51,046 bases of DNA, from NCBI GenBank assembly GCA_946886865.1, contig CAMPJI010000009.1, forward strand, positions 1-51,046, written 5' to 3'. A program made the position numbers and the translations under genes. The DNA is from an uncultured Lysobacterales bacterium (GTDB lineage: Bacteria > Pseudomonadota > Gammaproteobacteria > Xanthomonadales > Xanthomonadaceae). The notes below the pieces were generated by a model. The model searched no databases. It was not told the DNA's origin and saw nothing but the letters and a program-made list of their open reading frames with translations. The first letter of the stretch is position 1. Every line of letters starts with the position of its first letter. This document shows positions 37,910 to 46,274 of this stretch, piece by piece.

Positions 37910-40729
37910 TCATCCGGCCGCCACCGTCGCCACCCGGGCGGCGCAGGCGCGCTGCAGGGCCTCGACGTCGCGACGCAGCACGCCCCCTTCGGGCTGGGCC
38001 TGTTCGAGTTCCTGCGCGAGCCGCCCCAGCACCCGCGCGCCGTCATCGGCCCGCCCGTTGCGGCAGGCCAGGTCACCGTCATACGCGCGCGCGCGCCAGA
38101 TGACTGCGCGCGCATCGCCGCTGGCGTCGTCCGGCGCGCCCTGGGCCATGGCCGACACGGCTTCGGCGGCCTGCCGGTCGCCGGCCAGGGCCGCCCGCCA
38201 CGCCCATGCCAACGTCGCCCGGCGGGCCACCGCCGCCGCCTCGCCGTGCGCGCGGCCCAGCGCAGGCAGTGCACGCCGCATCCGGGCCAGTCCGGCGTCG
38301 CGAAGGCCGAGGTCGAACTCGACGGCGCCCAGCCGGATGTCGACCGCCGCCACGCCGGCATCGGCTTCGCCCAGTGCGCGAACCCGGCGCGCGCGTGCCT
38401 GCAGCAGCAGGTCGCGGGCCTGGGCGGGCCGCGCGTCCATCAGCAGCACGGCCAGGTCCAGTTCCGCTTCGGCGATGCGGAGCGGGTCGCCACTGGTGCG
38501 GGCGATCGCCAGCGCCTGCCGGGACGCGGCGCGCGCGGCCTCCTCGCGGCCCTGCTCGTGGGCCAGGCGCGCGCGCTGCCCGTGGCTGCCGGCCAGGTCG
38601 ACGTGGTGCGGGCCCAGGCGTGCCAACAGGCGGCGGTGGTTTTCGTCCAGCTCGATGCTGGCCGCGGCCAGCTGGCCGCGTTGCATCAGGACCGACGCCA
38701 ACTCGCGCCGCACCGACAGCGTCGAGGGGTGCGCCGGCCCATCGACGGCCAGCGCCACCGCCAACGCGCCGCGCAATTCGCGCTCGGCGGCGGCCGGCTG
38801 GCCCAGCGCCCGGTGCAGCCGCCCGAGGTTCTGCCGGATCTCGACCATCAGGCCATGCCGGTCGCCGACCTCGCGCACCAGTTGCGCCCGCGCCTGCCCG
38901 AACCCCTGCAACGCCACCTGCAGGCGGCCGGCGTCGGCCTCCAGTCCGGCCAGGTCCATGCGGTTCTCGACCTCGCCCAGCGTGTCGCCGCCGGCGCCGG
39001 TGCGCAGTGCGAGCGACCGTTCGAACAACTGCCGTGCCTGCTGATGCGCCCCCATCGCACGGTGGCAGCGGCCCAGTTGTGATTTGAACTCGGCGGCCTG
39101 CAGCGGGAGTTGCGCCTGTTCAGCGCTGGCGAAGCGCAGCGACGGTGCCATCAGGTCGATGCACGCCTGCGGCCGGCCGCGCAGCCTCAGGACGCGCCCG
39201 CGCTGGGTCAGCGACTCCAGGCGCAGCCCGTCGGGGACGCCGTCGAGCGTGTCGATGATCAGCGCCTGGCGCTCCAGCAGCCGGGCGGCCTGGTCGTAAT
39301 CCCCCAACCCGATGCGCACGCGGGCGACCACGCCCAGCAGCTCGGCGCGCGCCCGCGGTTGCCGGGCCAGCTGCTGGTTGCCGCGCAGCACCGCGGTGTC
39401 CAGCAGGTCGCGCAGGTCGAGCGGTGCGGCATCGCCCCGGGCGCTTTCGAACAGTCCCACCATGAAGTCCTGCATCGCCTGCGCACGGCTGGCCTCGGCC
39501 ATCGCCTCGCGCGCCTGCCAGGCCACGCTGGCCAGCGCGATGCCCACCACCACGCTGACCAGCGCGGCGCTCGCGACCGCCCAGCGGTGGCGGTGCAGGT
39601 ACTTGTGCAGGCGGTAGCCGACGCTCTGCGGGCGCGCCATCACGGGGCGGCCCGCGGCATGGCGGCGCAGGTCCAGCGACAGCGCCTCCACCGACGGGTA
39701 GCGCTGTTCGGGGCGCCGGGCCATCGCCTTGAGCACGATGTTGTCGAGATCGCCGGCCAGCGTCCGCGCGCGCCGGCGCGGCGCGGCGCCGCCATCACCG
39801 CCGCCGTGCAGGGCGGCCTGGGAGGGCCGGGGCACGTCGCCGGTCAGGATCGCCTCTTCCCACGCCGCGTCGCTGGTGCGCTCGGGCCGGTACGGCTTGC
39901 AGCCGGCCAGCAGCTCGTACAGGACCACGCCCAGCGAATAGACGTCGGTCATCGTGCTGACCGGCTCGCCGCGGATCTGCTCGGGCGCGGCGTAGTGCAG
40001 GGTGAACGCGCGCACGCCGGTGCCGGTGTGTTCGGGCGCGGCCGGCTCGCCGTCGAGCAGCTTGGCGATGCCGAAGTCCAGCAGGCGCACGTCGCCCGCC
40101 GGCGTCACCAGGATGTTGGACGGCTTGAGGTCACGGTGGACGATCAGGTTGGCGTGGGCGTGGCTGACCGCCTCGCAGACCTGCGCAAACATGCGCAGCC
40201 GCGCGTCCAGCGGCACGTCGTGCTCGCGGCAGTAGTCGGTGATCGGCCGGCCGTCGACGTATTCCAGCGCCAGGTACGGCTGGCCGTCACGGCTGATGCC
40301 GGCATCCAGCAGCCGCGCGATGTTGGGGTGCGCCAGGCGCGCCAGGATCTGCCGCTCGCGGGTGAAGTGCAGCCGCAGGTTGGTGTCGGCCAGGCCGGGG
40401 CGCAGCAGCTTCAGCGCGACCCGGCGTTCGTACAGGCCGTCGGCGCGCGAGGCGCGCCACACCTGGCCCATGCCGCCTTCGCCAATCTGCCGGTCCAGCC
40501 GGTACGGCCCGATCTCCTGGCCCGGGTGCAGCCCCGCCAGCGGCGACAGCGCAGGCTTGGACAGGAAGTCCTCCTCGCCCGCCTCCAGCGCCACCAGCGC
40601 CTCCAGTTCGGCCGCCAGCGCGGGGTCGTCGACACGCAACTCGGCCAGCCGCCGTTCACGTGCCGGCGGGTCCAGCTCGAACAGGGCATCGAGCAGCGGG
40701 GACAGCCGTTGCCAGCGCTCGGCGTCCAT
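37910..40729 (-). CDS. Ser/Thr protein kinase with transmembrane helix and C-terminal TPR region
   Basis: 939 residues. A short N-terminal helical domain (1-70), kinase domain 75-355 with the Gly loop IGEGGMGQV (82-90), K107 (VALKLLR), HRDLKPSN (D200), DFG (D218) and APEQIRGE. One membrane helix at about 383-404 (WAVASAALVSVVVGIALASV), then a long helical region, 405-939, with TPR-like spacing of Ala/Leu/Arg. All catalytic residues are present. It is encoded 15 bases downstream of an ECF sigma factor gene, the arrangement seen for sigma/kinase pairs such as Vibrio EcfP/PknT. The kinase is expected to face the cytoplasm with the TPR part outside, sensing an envelope signal (inference). Convergent with tdk. 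Confidence 0.9.
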   Translation of the reverse strand: MDAERWQRLSPLLDALFELDPPARERRLAELRVDDPALAAELEALVALEAGEEDFLSKPALSPLAGLHPGQEIGPYRLDRQIGEGGMGQVWRASRADGLYERRVALKLLRPGLADTNLRLHFTRERQILARLAHPNIARLLDAGISRDGQPYLALEYVDGRPITDYCREHDVPLDARLRMFAQVCEAVSHAHANLIVHRDLKPSNILVTPAGDVRLLDFGIAKLLDGEPAAPEHTGTGVRAFTLHYAAPEQIRGEPVSTMTDVYSLGVVLYELLAGCKPYRPERTSDAAWEEAILTGDVPRPSQAALHGGGDGGAAPRRRARTLAGDLDNIVLKAMARRPEQRYPSVEALSLDLRRHAAGRPVMARPQSVGYRLHKYLHRHRWAVASAALVSVVVGIALASVAWQAREAMAEASRAQAMQDFMVGLFESARGDAAPLDLRDLLDTAVLRGNQQLARQPRARAELLGVVARVRIGLGDYDQAARLLERQALIIDTLDGVPDGLRLESLTQRGRVLRLRGRPQACIDLMAPSLRFASAEQAQLPLQAAEFKSQLGRCHRAMGAHQQARQLFERSLALRTGAGGDTLGEVENRMDLAGLEADAGRLQVALQGFGQARAQLVREVGDRHGLMVEIRQNLGRLHRALGQPAAAERELRGALAVALAVDGPAHPSTLSVRRELASVLMQRGQLAAASIELDENHRRLLARLGPHHVDLAGSHGQRARLAHEQGREEAARAASRQALAIARTSGDPLRIAEAELDLAVLLMDARPAQARDLLLQARARRVRALGEADAGVAAVDIRLGAVEFDLGLRDAGLARMRRALPALGRAHGEAAAVARRATLAWAWRAALAGDRQAAEAVSAMAQGAPDDASGDARAVIWRARAYDGDLACRNGRADDGARVLGRLAQELEQAQPEGGVLRRDVEALQRACAARVATVAAG

Positions 40730-40744
40730 CGACGTGCTCGCCGG

Positions 40745-41308
40745 TCAGGCGTCCTTGAGCGAGGCCAGCAGGAACAGCCGCGCCTTCTGCCAGTCGCGCC
40801 GGATGCTGCGTTCGGAGCGCTGCAGGAGCGCGGCGATCTCCAGCTCCGACAGGCCGGCGAAGTAGCGCAGCTCCACCACCTGCGCCAGCTTCTGGTCGAC
40901 CGCCGCCAGGCGGGTCAGCGCGGTGTCCAGTCCGAGGGTCTCCTCGTCCAGGCGCACGCCGCCTTCAAGGTCTTCGGGCAGGTCGGTGACGCGGTGCAGG
41001 TCGCCGCCGCGCTTCTGCGCCAGGCGCTGGCGGGCGTAGTCGACCACCACGCTGCGCATGGCCGAGGCGGCATAGGCGAAGAAGTGCGCGCGGTCGTCGA
41101 ACTGCGCCTCGCGGCGGCCGATCAGCTTGAGGTAGGCCTCGTGGACCAGCGCGGTGGCATCGAGCGTGTGCCCGTGCTGCCCGGCCAGTTGCCGGCGGGC
41201 CATGGTGTGCAGCTCCTGGTAGAGCGTTGCGAGCACTCGATCGAGCGCACCGCGGTCGCCGTCGCGCGCCGCATCCAGCAGAACCGTGATTTCGGCGGTG
41301 TCGGCCAT
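40745..41308 (-). CDS. ECF-type RNA polymerase sigma factor paired with a kinase
   Basis: 187 residues from ATG 41308. Region 2 covers about 20-95 and region 4 about 125-180 (LRYFAGLSELEIAALLQRSERSIRRDWQKARL with a helix-turn-helix). The region 2.2 motif, acidic in most ECF factors (DAED-LV-x-E), reads DATA-LVHEAY here with T52-A53. No anti-sigma gene is present; the next gene is a Ser/Thr kinase. Known parallel: in Vibrio EcfP the acidic residues are also missing, and phosphorylation of a threonine there by PknT activates it. Start chosen because an upstream extension has no family similarity; a plausible promoter precedes it. Confidence 0.88.
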   Translation of the reverse strand: MADTAEITVLLDAARDGDRGALDRVLATLYQELHTMARRQLAGQHGHTLDATALVHEAYLKLIGRREAQFDDRAHFFAYAASAMRSVVVDYARQRLAQKRGGDLHRVTDLPEDLEGGVRLDEETLGLDTALTRLAAVDQKLAQVVELRYFAGLSELEIAALLQRSERSIRRDWQKARLFLLASLKDA

Positions 41309-41333
41309 CGTGTCCCCCGTGGCGATTGCGCGG

Positions 41334-41361
41334 ACTATAGCGCGTCGTTGCGACGGTGAAA
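41334..41361 (-). promoter_or_regulatory. Candidate promoter of the sigma/kinase operon
   Basis: Minus-strand -35-like TTTCAC (41356-41361) and -10 TATAGT (41334-41339) separated by 16 bases, with 25 bases from the -10 to the sigma ATG. A housekeeping-type promoter by appearance. Confidence 0.45.
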
Positions 41362-41426
41362 CACGGTGTGGCGGTGTCCCGCGGTTGGCACGGAACATGC
41401 CGCCCCGGTGACGCCGGCGTGGGTGG

Positions 41427-42239
41427 TCAGCGCTGGCAGTGTCCGCACCACACGGTGGTGCGCTGGCCGATCGCCGCCTGCCGCAACGGCCGCCCGCAGC
41501 GCGGGCACGGCTCGCCGCCGCGGCCGTAGGCCGACAGCTCCTGCTCGAAGTAGCCGGGCGCACCGTCCGGGCTGATGAAGTCGCGCAGGGTGGTGCCGCC
41601 GCGGGTGATGGCGTAGGCGAGGATCGCCTTCACCGCCCCGGCGAGGCGGGCATAGCGCTCGCGCGAAATGCGCCCGGCTGGACGCAGCGGCGAGATGCCC
41701 GCGGCGAACAGGGCCTCGGCGACGTAGATGTTGCCCACGCCGACCACCACCCGCTGGTCCATCAGGAAGGCCTTGACCGGCGCGCTGCGCCCGCGCGACA
41801 GCGCGAACAGGTGGTCACCGTCGAACGCCTCCGACAGCGGCTCCGGGCCCAGGCCCGCCAGCAGCGGATGCACCTGGCCCGGCGGCTGCCACAGCAGGCA
41901 GCCGAAGCGGCGCGGGTCGTTGAAGCGCAGCACGCGGCCGTCGTCGAGCGCGAAATCGACGTGGTCGTGCGGGCGCACGGGTGTGTCGCCCGGCAGCACA
42001 CGCAGGCTGCCCGACATGCCCAGGTGCAATAGGGCGCTGCCGACCGCAGTGTCGAGCAGCAGGTACTTGGCGCGGCGGCGCACGGCGTCGATGCGGTGGC
42101 CGGGCAGGAGGTCGACCGCTTCGCGCGCGATCGGCCAGCGCAGGTCCGGCCGGCGCAGCGTGGTGGCCACGACGGTGCGGCCGACCACGTGCGGCGCCAG
42201 TCCGGTGCGGGTGGTCTCGACTTCGGGCAGTTCGGGCAT
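41427..42239 (-). CDS. mutM: Formamidopyrimidine-DNA glycosylase (Fpg)
   Basis: 270 residues. Base-excision repair glycosylase/AP lyase for 8-oxoguanine. N-terminal MPELPEVETTR with the catalytic Pro2 and Glu3, K58 in RRRAKYLLLD, LLHLGMSGSL, and the C-terminal zinc finger with Cys pairs CPRC and CGHC, and the Arg in IGQRTTVWC. Everything needed is present. The TAAGCT box 6 bases before the ATG suggests a leaderless mRNA. Confidence 0.97.
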   Translation of the reverse strand: MPELPEVETTRTGLAPHVVGRTVVATTLRRPDLRWPIAREAVDLLPGHRIDAVRRRAKYLLLDTAVGSALLHLGMSGSLRVLPGDTPVRPHDHVDFALDDGRVLRFNDPRRFGCLLWQPPGQVHPLLAGLGPEPLSEAFDGDHLFALSRGRSAPVKAFLMDQRVVVGVGNIYVAEALFAAGISPLRPAGRISRERYARLAGAVKAILAYAITRGGTTLRDFISPDGAPGYFEQELSAYGRGGEPCPRCGRPLRQAAIGQRTTVWCGHCQR

Positions 42240-42245
42240 CGCGCC

Positions 42246-42251
42246 AGCTTA
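42246..42251 (-). promoter_or_regulatory. Candidate -10 box of mutM
   Basis: TAAGCT on the minus strand with six bases to the ATG. If used, transcription would start at or next to the start codon. Confidence 0.33.
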
Positions 42252-42454
42252 GCCGGCGGCATCGGCTGCCGCGCCGGCATGACGCCGGTCGCGGCCCGCT
42301 GGCTGAATGCGTCAAGGTTTGCGTGATGCCGGTCGCGCTTGCGCAGGCGCCTGAACGGCCCCACCTCCATACCCGCGCGAACGGTGGGCCCGGGGTGGCA
42401 TCATCGTGCGTGGACCTGGCGTGAAGCCGGTCGCCATCCGCTCCGGAGTACGCA

Positions 42455-43639
42455 ATGCCCGCTTCCCTGATCGACTTCCTCGCCGGCGGCCTGGTTCAAG
42501 CCAGCCTCGGCACGCTCGTCATCTATTTCCTGGTCGCCACCCAGCTCACCATCTTCTCGGTGACGCTGTACCTGCACCGGTCGATGGCGCACCGCTCGGT
42601 CGACTTCCACCCGGCCGTCGCGCACGTGTTCCGGTTTTGGACGTGGCTGACCACGTCGATGATCACCCGCGAGTGGGCGGCGATCCACCGCAAGCACCAC
42701 GCCAAGTGCGAGACCGAAGAGGATCCGCACAGCCCGCAGGTCAAGGGCATCAAGACCGTGTTCTGGCGCGGCGTCGAGCTGTACCGCGAGGCGCGCAGCG
42801 ACCGCGACGCCATCGAGAAGTACGGCAAGGGCTGCCCGGACGACTGGATCGAGCGCACGCTCTACACCCCGCACGCGACCATGGGCCCGACCCTGCTGCT
42901 GTTCATCAGCTTCGCGCTGTTCGGCTTTGCCGGCGTCGCCATCTGGGCGATCCAGATGGCGTGGATCCCGTTCTGGGCGGCCGGCGTGGTCAACGGCCTG
43001 GGCCACTGGTGGGGCTACCGCAACTTCGAGAGCGCCGACACCTCCACCAACCTCACCCCGTGGGGCGTCTGGATCGGCGGCGAAGAGCTGCACAACAACC
43101 ACCACGCGTTCCCGAGCTCGGCGAAGTTCGCGCTGCGCAAGTTCGAGTTCGACATCGGCTGGAGCACGATTCGCCTCTTCGAAAAGGCCGGCCTGGCCAA
43201 GGTGCTGCGCGTGGCGCCGTCGCTGGACGTGCGCCCGAACATCGCCATGCCCGACGGCGAGACGCTCAAGGCGCTGCTGGCGATTCGCTTCCAGGCGATG
43301 ACCGACTACTACCGCGGCGTGACCCTGCCGACGCTGCGCGCCACCAACGACCGCCTGCCCCGCCCGCTGCGCAAGGCCCTGGCCGATGGCGGCCGCTGGC
43401 TGGACGACGACAAGCGGGCCCGCCTGCAGGCGTGGATCGCCGAGCGCCCGAAGATGGCGACGCTCGCGCAATTCCGCGAGCGCCTGGCGCAGGTGCTGGA
43501 CGACCGTTCGCACGACGCCCAGGCCACGCTGCAGCGCCTGCACGCGTGGTGCGCGGAGGCCGAGGCCAGCGGCATCAAGTCGCTGGAGCTGTTCTCGCAG
43601 CGCCTGAAGGGCTACGCGCTCGCACCGGCGCGCGCCTGA
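42455..43639 (+). CDS. Membrane fatty-acid desaturase (DesA/acyl-CoA desaturase type)
   Basis: 394 residues. Di-iron desaturase with three histidine boxes: H41-R-S-M-A-H46, H78-R-K-H-H82, and H213-N-N-H-H217; an extra His, H184 in GLGHWWGYRN, is also typical. Four membrane helices in two pairs (about 15-40, 55-72, 143-167, 168-188). The C-terminal 150 residues are soluble and helical, longer than in the simplest members. It introduces double bonds into acyl chains, which are the substrate for the nearby Cfa. The GGAG at 42442-42445 supports the ATG 42455. A strong terminator follows 37 bases after the stop, inside the next gene. Confidence 0.92.
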   Translation: MPASLIDFLAGGLVQASLGTLVIYFLVATQLTIFSVTLYLHRSMAHRSVDFHPAVAHVFRFWTWLTTSMITREWAAIHRKHHAKCETEEDPHSPQVKGIKTVFWRGVELYREARSDRDAIEKYGKGCPDDWIERTLYTPHATMGPTLLLFISFALFGFAGVAIWAIQMAWIPFWAAGVVNGLGHWWGYRNFESADTSTNLTPWGVWIGGEELHNNHHAFPSSAKFALRKFEFDIGWSTIRLFEKAGLAKVLRVAPSLDVRPNIAMPDGETLKALLAIRFQAMTDYYRGVTLPTLRATNDRLPRPLRKALADGGRWLDDDKRARLQAWIAERPKMATLAQFRERLAQVLDDRSHDAQATLQRLHAWCAEAEASGIKSLELFSQRLKGYALAPARA

Positions 43640-43652
43640 CCGGCCCACCGCC

Positions 43653-44027
43653 GTGACGGCATCGCATCGCAAACGACCCGCGCCTGACCGCGCGGGTTTT
43701 TTGTGCGCGTGCGTCTGGCTGTCCCTGCTGCTATCCGCCCCGGCCGTCGCCCAGGTGCGCGACACCGCCACCTACCTGGCGCGCATGGACACCGACGGCG
43801 ACGGCGCGGTATCGCTGGTCGAGTACCAGCAGTGGATGGGCTACGCGTTCGAGCGCATGGACCGCAACGGCGACGGCACGCTGTCACCCGACGAACTGCC
43901 CGGCGGACGCGGCCGTGCGGTGACGCGGACGGCCCACTTGGCAACGCTGGCCGCGGCCTTCCGGCGGCAGGATCTGGACGGCAACGGCGTGCTCGACACG
44001 CGCGAACTGGCCGCGCCCCCGCAGTAG
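43653..44027 (+). CDS. Exported EF-hand calcium-binding protein
   Basis: 124 residues from GTG 43653. Signal peptide with basic n-region HRKRP and hydrophobic core VWLSLLLSAPAVAQ (cleavage near 34). Three EF-hand loops: D46-TDGDGAVSLV-E57, D70-RNGDGTLSPD-E81 and D107-LDGNGVLDTR-E118, all with the canonical D-x-D/N-x-D/N-G spacing. Odd feature: the strong terminator of the desaturase gene (43677-43702) lies within codons 9-17, so the gene needs transcription that passes or starts after it. TTG 43701 could be a later start but would give a signal without positive charge. Role unknown; it abuts the convergent hypothetical gene. Confidence 0.8.
   Translation: MTASHRKRPAPDRAGFLCACVWLSLLLSAPAVAQVRDTATYLARMDTDGDGAVSLVEYQQWMGYAFERMDRNGDGTLSPDELPGGRGRAVTRTAHLATLAAAFRRQDLDGNGVLDTRELAAPPQ
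43677..43702 (+). terminator. Rho-independent terminator of the desaturase gene, inside the EF-hand gene
   Basis: A 7-bp CCCGCGC/GCGCGGG stem (43677-43683 with 43690-43696), 6-base loop, then six T. Overlaps the first codons of the EF-hand gene. Confidence 0.85.
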
Positions 44028-44426
44028 TCAGCCGGCCTGGCGCGGCGCCGGCGCCGGCTCCCGGACGTGCAGCCAGGCCAGGGCGTCGGCGCGGCTGAAG
44101 AACCTCTGGAAGGCGTAGCCGCGCGCACTCGACAGGGTTTCCAGCGCGATGTTGAAGCTGCTGGTCTCCGGACCGACGAAGGCGATCCGGCACTGGCGCA
44201 GCGCATCGTCGGCGGCGAGCGTCGATGCGAACCCACTGATCCTCGACAGCGGTTCGGCCGCCTGCCGTGCCTGTGTGAAGTCGATCAGGATCTGCTTGGG
44301 CACGCCCTGCGCCAAGAGCGCGCAGGTTTCGCGGCGGGCGGCTTCGCGCTGCTCCACCGAGACGCAGTCGCTGTAACGCACGTCAATGACGCCGCGCAGT
44401 GTGTCCACCCTGATTCGATAGGCCAT
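44028..44426 (-). CDS. Hypothetical STAS/SpoIIAA-like protein
   Basis: 132 residues from ATG 44426 (MAYRIRVDTL). The pattern of a short N-terminal sheet (IRVDTLRGVIDVRYSDCVS), a helix, strand KQILIDFTQAR (about 65-75), and strand RIAFVGPETSSFNIALETL, ending RGYAFQRFFSRADALAWL (about 105-122), is like STAS/SpoIIAA-type folds. The family could not be confirmed. The upstream open frame to 44507 is Arg-rich and unlike a start. It touches the EF-hand gene convergently. Confidence 0.65.
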   Translation of the reverse strand: MAYRIRVDTLRGVIDVRYSDCVSVEQREAARRETCALLAQGVPKQILIDFTQARQAAEPLSRISGFASTLAADDALRQCRIAFVGPETSSFNIALETLSSARGYAFQRFFSRADALAWLHVREPAPAPRQAG

Positions 44427-44512
44427 CGGTCCCCCCGTCCCCATCCTGCACGCGCGACGATGACGACGGCAAGCGCGACGCCCCGATGAACTGTTCAGGA
44501 GGCGCACACGAC

Positions 44513-44536
44513 GACGCCGGCCCGCAGGCCGGCGTC
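44513..44536. other. Strong hairpin between the STAS-like and MFS genes
   Basis: A perfect 10-bp stem GACGCCGGCC/GGCCGGCGTC (44513-44522 with 44527-44536), 4-base loop. It lies 22 bases downstream of the MFS gene stop. No T-run follows on the minus strand, so it may protect the mRNA 3' end rather than terminate. Confidence 0.5.
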
Positions 44537-44558
44537 CGCTGAGCTGCGTTGCAGCGCA

Positions 44559-46226
44559 TCACTGCGTGATGTCGACGTCCTTGGTCTCGCGCAGGAACAG
44601 CGTGCCGATGACGAAGGTCATCAGCGCGATGACGATCGGGTACCACAGGCCGTAGTACATGTTGCCGGTGGCCGCGACCAGGGCGAACGAGATGGTGGGC
44701 AGGAACCCGCCGAACCAGCCATTGCCGATGTGGTACGGCAGCGACATCGAGGTGTAGCGGATGCGCGTGGGGAACAGCTCCACCAGCCACGCCGCGATCG
44801 GCCCGTAGACCATGGTCACGTAGATCACCAGCAACGTCAGGATCGCCACCACCATCGGCTTGTTGATGCGGGCCGGGTCAGCCGCCCCGGGATAGCCGCC
44901 GGCGCCGAGTGCCGACGTGAGCGCACCACCGAAGCGGGCGGATTCCTCGCCGGCGGCCGTCGCATCCAGCCCCTCCGCCTCGTAACTGGCAAACGACACG
45001 TCGCCGATCGACACCTGCGCGACGCTGCCGACCGGCGCGGACGCCACGGTGTACGGGACGCCGGCCTTGGCCAGGGCCGCGGTGGCGATATCGCAGGAGC
45101 TGGTGAATTTCTTCTTGCCGACCGGATCGAACTGGAAGCTGCAGGTGTCCGGGTCGGCCGTCACCACTGCCGGCGCATTGATGCTGGCCTCGGCGATGCC
45201 CGGGTTGGCGTAGTGGGTCAATGCCTTGAACAGCGGGAAATAGGTCAGCGCGGCGATCAGGCAGCCGGCCATGACGATCTTCTTGCGGCCGATCCTGTCC
45301 GACAGCCAGCCGAAGAACACGAAGAACGGCGTGCCGATCAGCAGCGCGGTGCCGATCAGCAGCCACGTGGTGGTGGCATCGACCTTCAGCGACTGGGTCA
45401 GGAAGTACATCGCGTAGAACTGCCCCGCGTACCACACCACGGCCTGGCCGGCGGTGGCGCCCAGCAGCGCCAGCAGCACGGTCTTGCCGTTGCGGCTGAA
45501 GAAGCTTTCGGTGATCGGCGCCTTGGACGTCCTGCCCTCGGCCTTCATCTGCTGGAACAACGGCGACTCGTTGAGCTGCATGCGGATCCACACCGAGATG
45601 CCCAGCAGCACGATCGACAGCAGGAACGGGATCCGCCAGCCCCACTCGTTGAACGCCTCGGTCCCCACGATGGTGCGCACCGACAGGATCACGATCAGCG
45701 ACAGCAGCAGGCCCACCGTCGCGGTGGTCTGGATGAAACTGGTGTACAGCCCGCGCTTGCCGTGGGGCGCATGCTCGGCGACGTAGGTGGCGGCGCCGCC
45801 GTACTCGCCGCCCAGGGCCAGGCCCTGCAGCATCCGCAGCACGATCAGGATGACCGGCGCGGCGATGCCGATGCTGGCGTAGCTGGGGAGAACGCCGACC
45901 AGGAACGTCGACACGCCCATGATCACGATGGTGACCAGGAACGTGTACTTGCGCCCGATCATGTCGCCGATGCGGCCGAACACGATCGCGCCGAACGGGC
46001 GCACCGCAAAGCCCGCGGCGAATGCCAGCAGCGCGAAGATGAAGCCGGTGGTCTCGTTGACGCCGCTGAAGAACTGCATGGCGATGATCGCCGCCAGCGA
46101 ACCGTAGAGGTAGAAGTCGTACCACTCGAACACGGTGCCCAGGCTGGAGGCGAGAATGACCTTCCTGTGGCCCTGGGTGAGGGTGCCGGCCGGCGGTGCG
46201 CCGGCGGTGGCGCTGGTGGTGGACAT
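44559..46226 (-). CDS. MHS-family (metabolite:H+ symporter) MFS transporter with extracytoplasmic insert
   Basis: 555 residues; usual members have 430-500. Twelve helices with family marks: VFEWYDFYLYGSLAA (32-46), RPFGAIVFGRIGDMIGRK (76-93), LRMLQGLALGGEYGGA (130-145), and GWLSDRIGRKK (306-316). Residues 339-455 are a hydrophilic insert between helices with two cysteines (C362, C378) that could form a disulfide, so they should lie outside the membrane on the periplasmic side. The insert explains the extra length. Next to a DcaP-like porin and acs, it probably imports acetate or another carboxylate (inference). Start ATG 46226 has a GGGGAA site. Confidence 0.9.
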   Translation of the reverse strand: MSTTSATAGAPPAGTLTQGHRKVILASSLGTVFEWYDFYLYGSLAAIIAMQFFSGVNETTGFIFALLAFAAGFAVRPFGAIVFGRIGDMIGRKYTFLVTIVIMGVSTFLVGVLPSYASIGIAAPVILIVLRMLQGLALGGEYGGAATYVAEHAPHGKRGLYTSFIQTTATVGLLLSLIVILSVRTIVGTEAFNEWGWRIPFLLSIVLLGISVWIRMQLNESPLFQQMKAEGRTSKAPITESFFSRNGKTVLLALLGATAGQAVVWYAGQFYAMYFLTQSLKVDATTTWLLIGTALLIGTPFFVFFGWLSDRIGRKKIVMAGCLIAALTYFPLFKALTHYANPGIAEASINAPAVVTADPDTCSFQFDPVGKKKFTSSCDIATAALAKAGVPYTVASAPVGSVAQVSIGDVSFASYEAEGLDATAAGEESARFGGALTSALGAGGYPGAADPARINKPMVVAILTLLVIYVTMVYGPIAAWLVELFPTRIRYTSMSLPYHIGNGWFGGFLPTISFALVAATGNMYYGLWYPIVIALMTFVIGTLFLRETKDVDITQ

Positions 46227-46274
46227 GGTGTTCCCCTTGGCTGTCGTGACGTGTCGGGTTCGCGGTGCGCGGCG

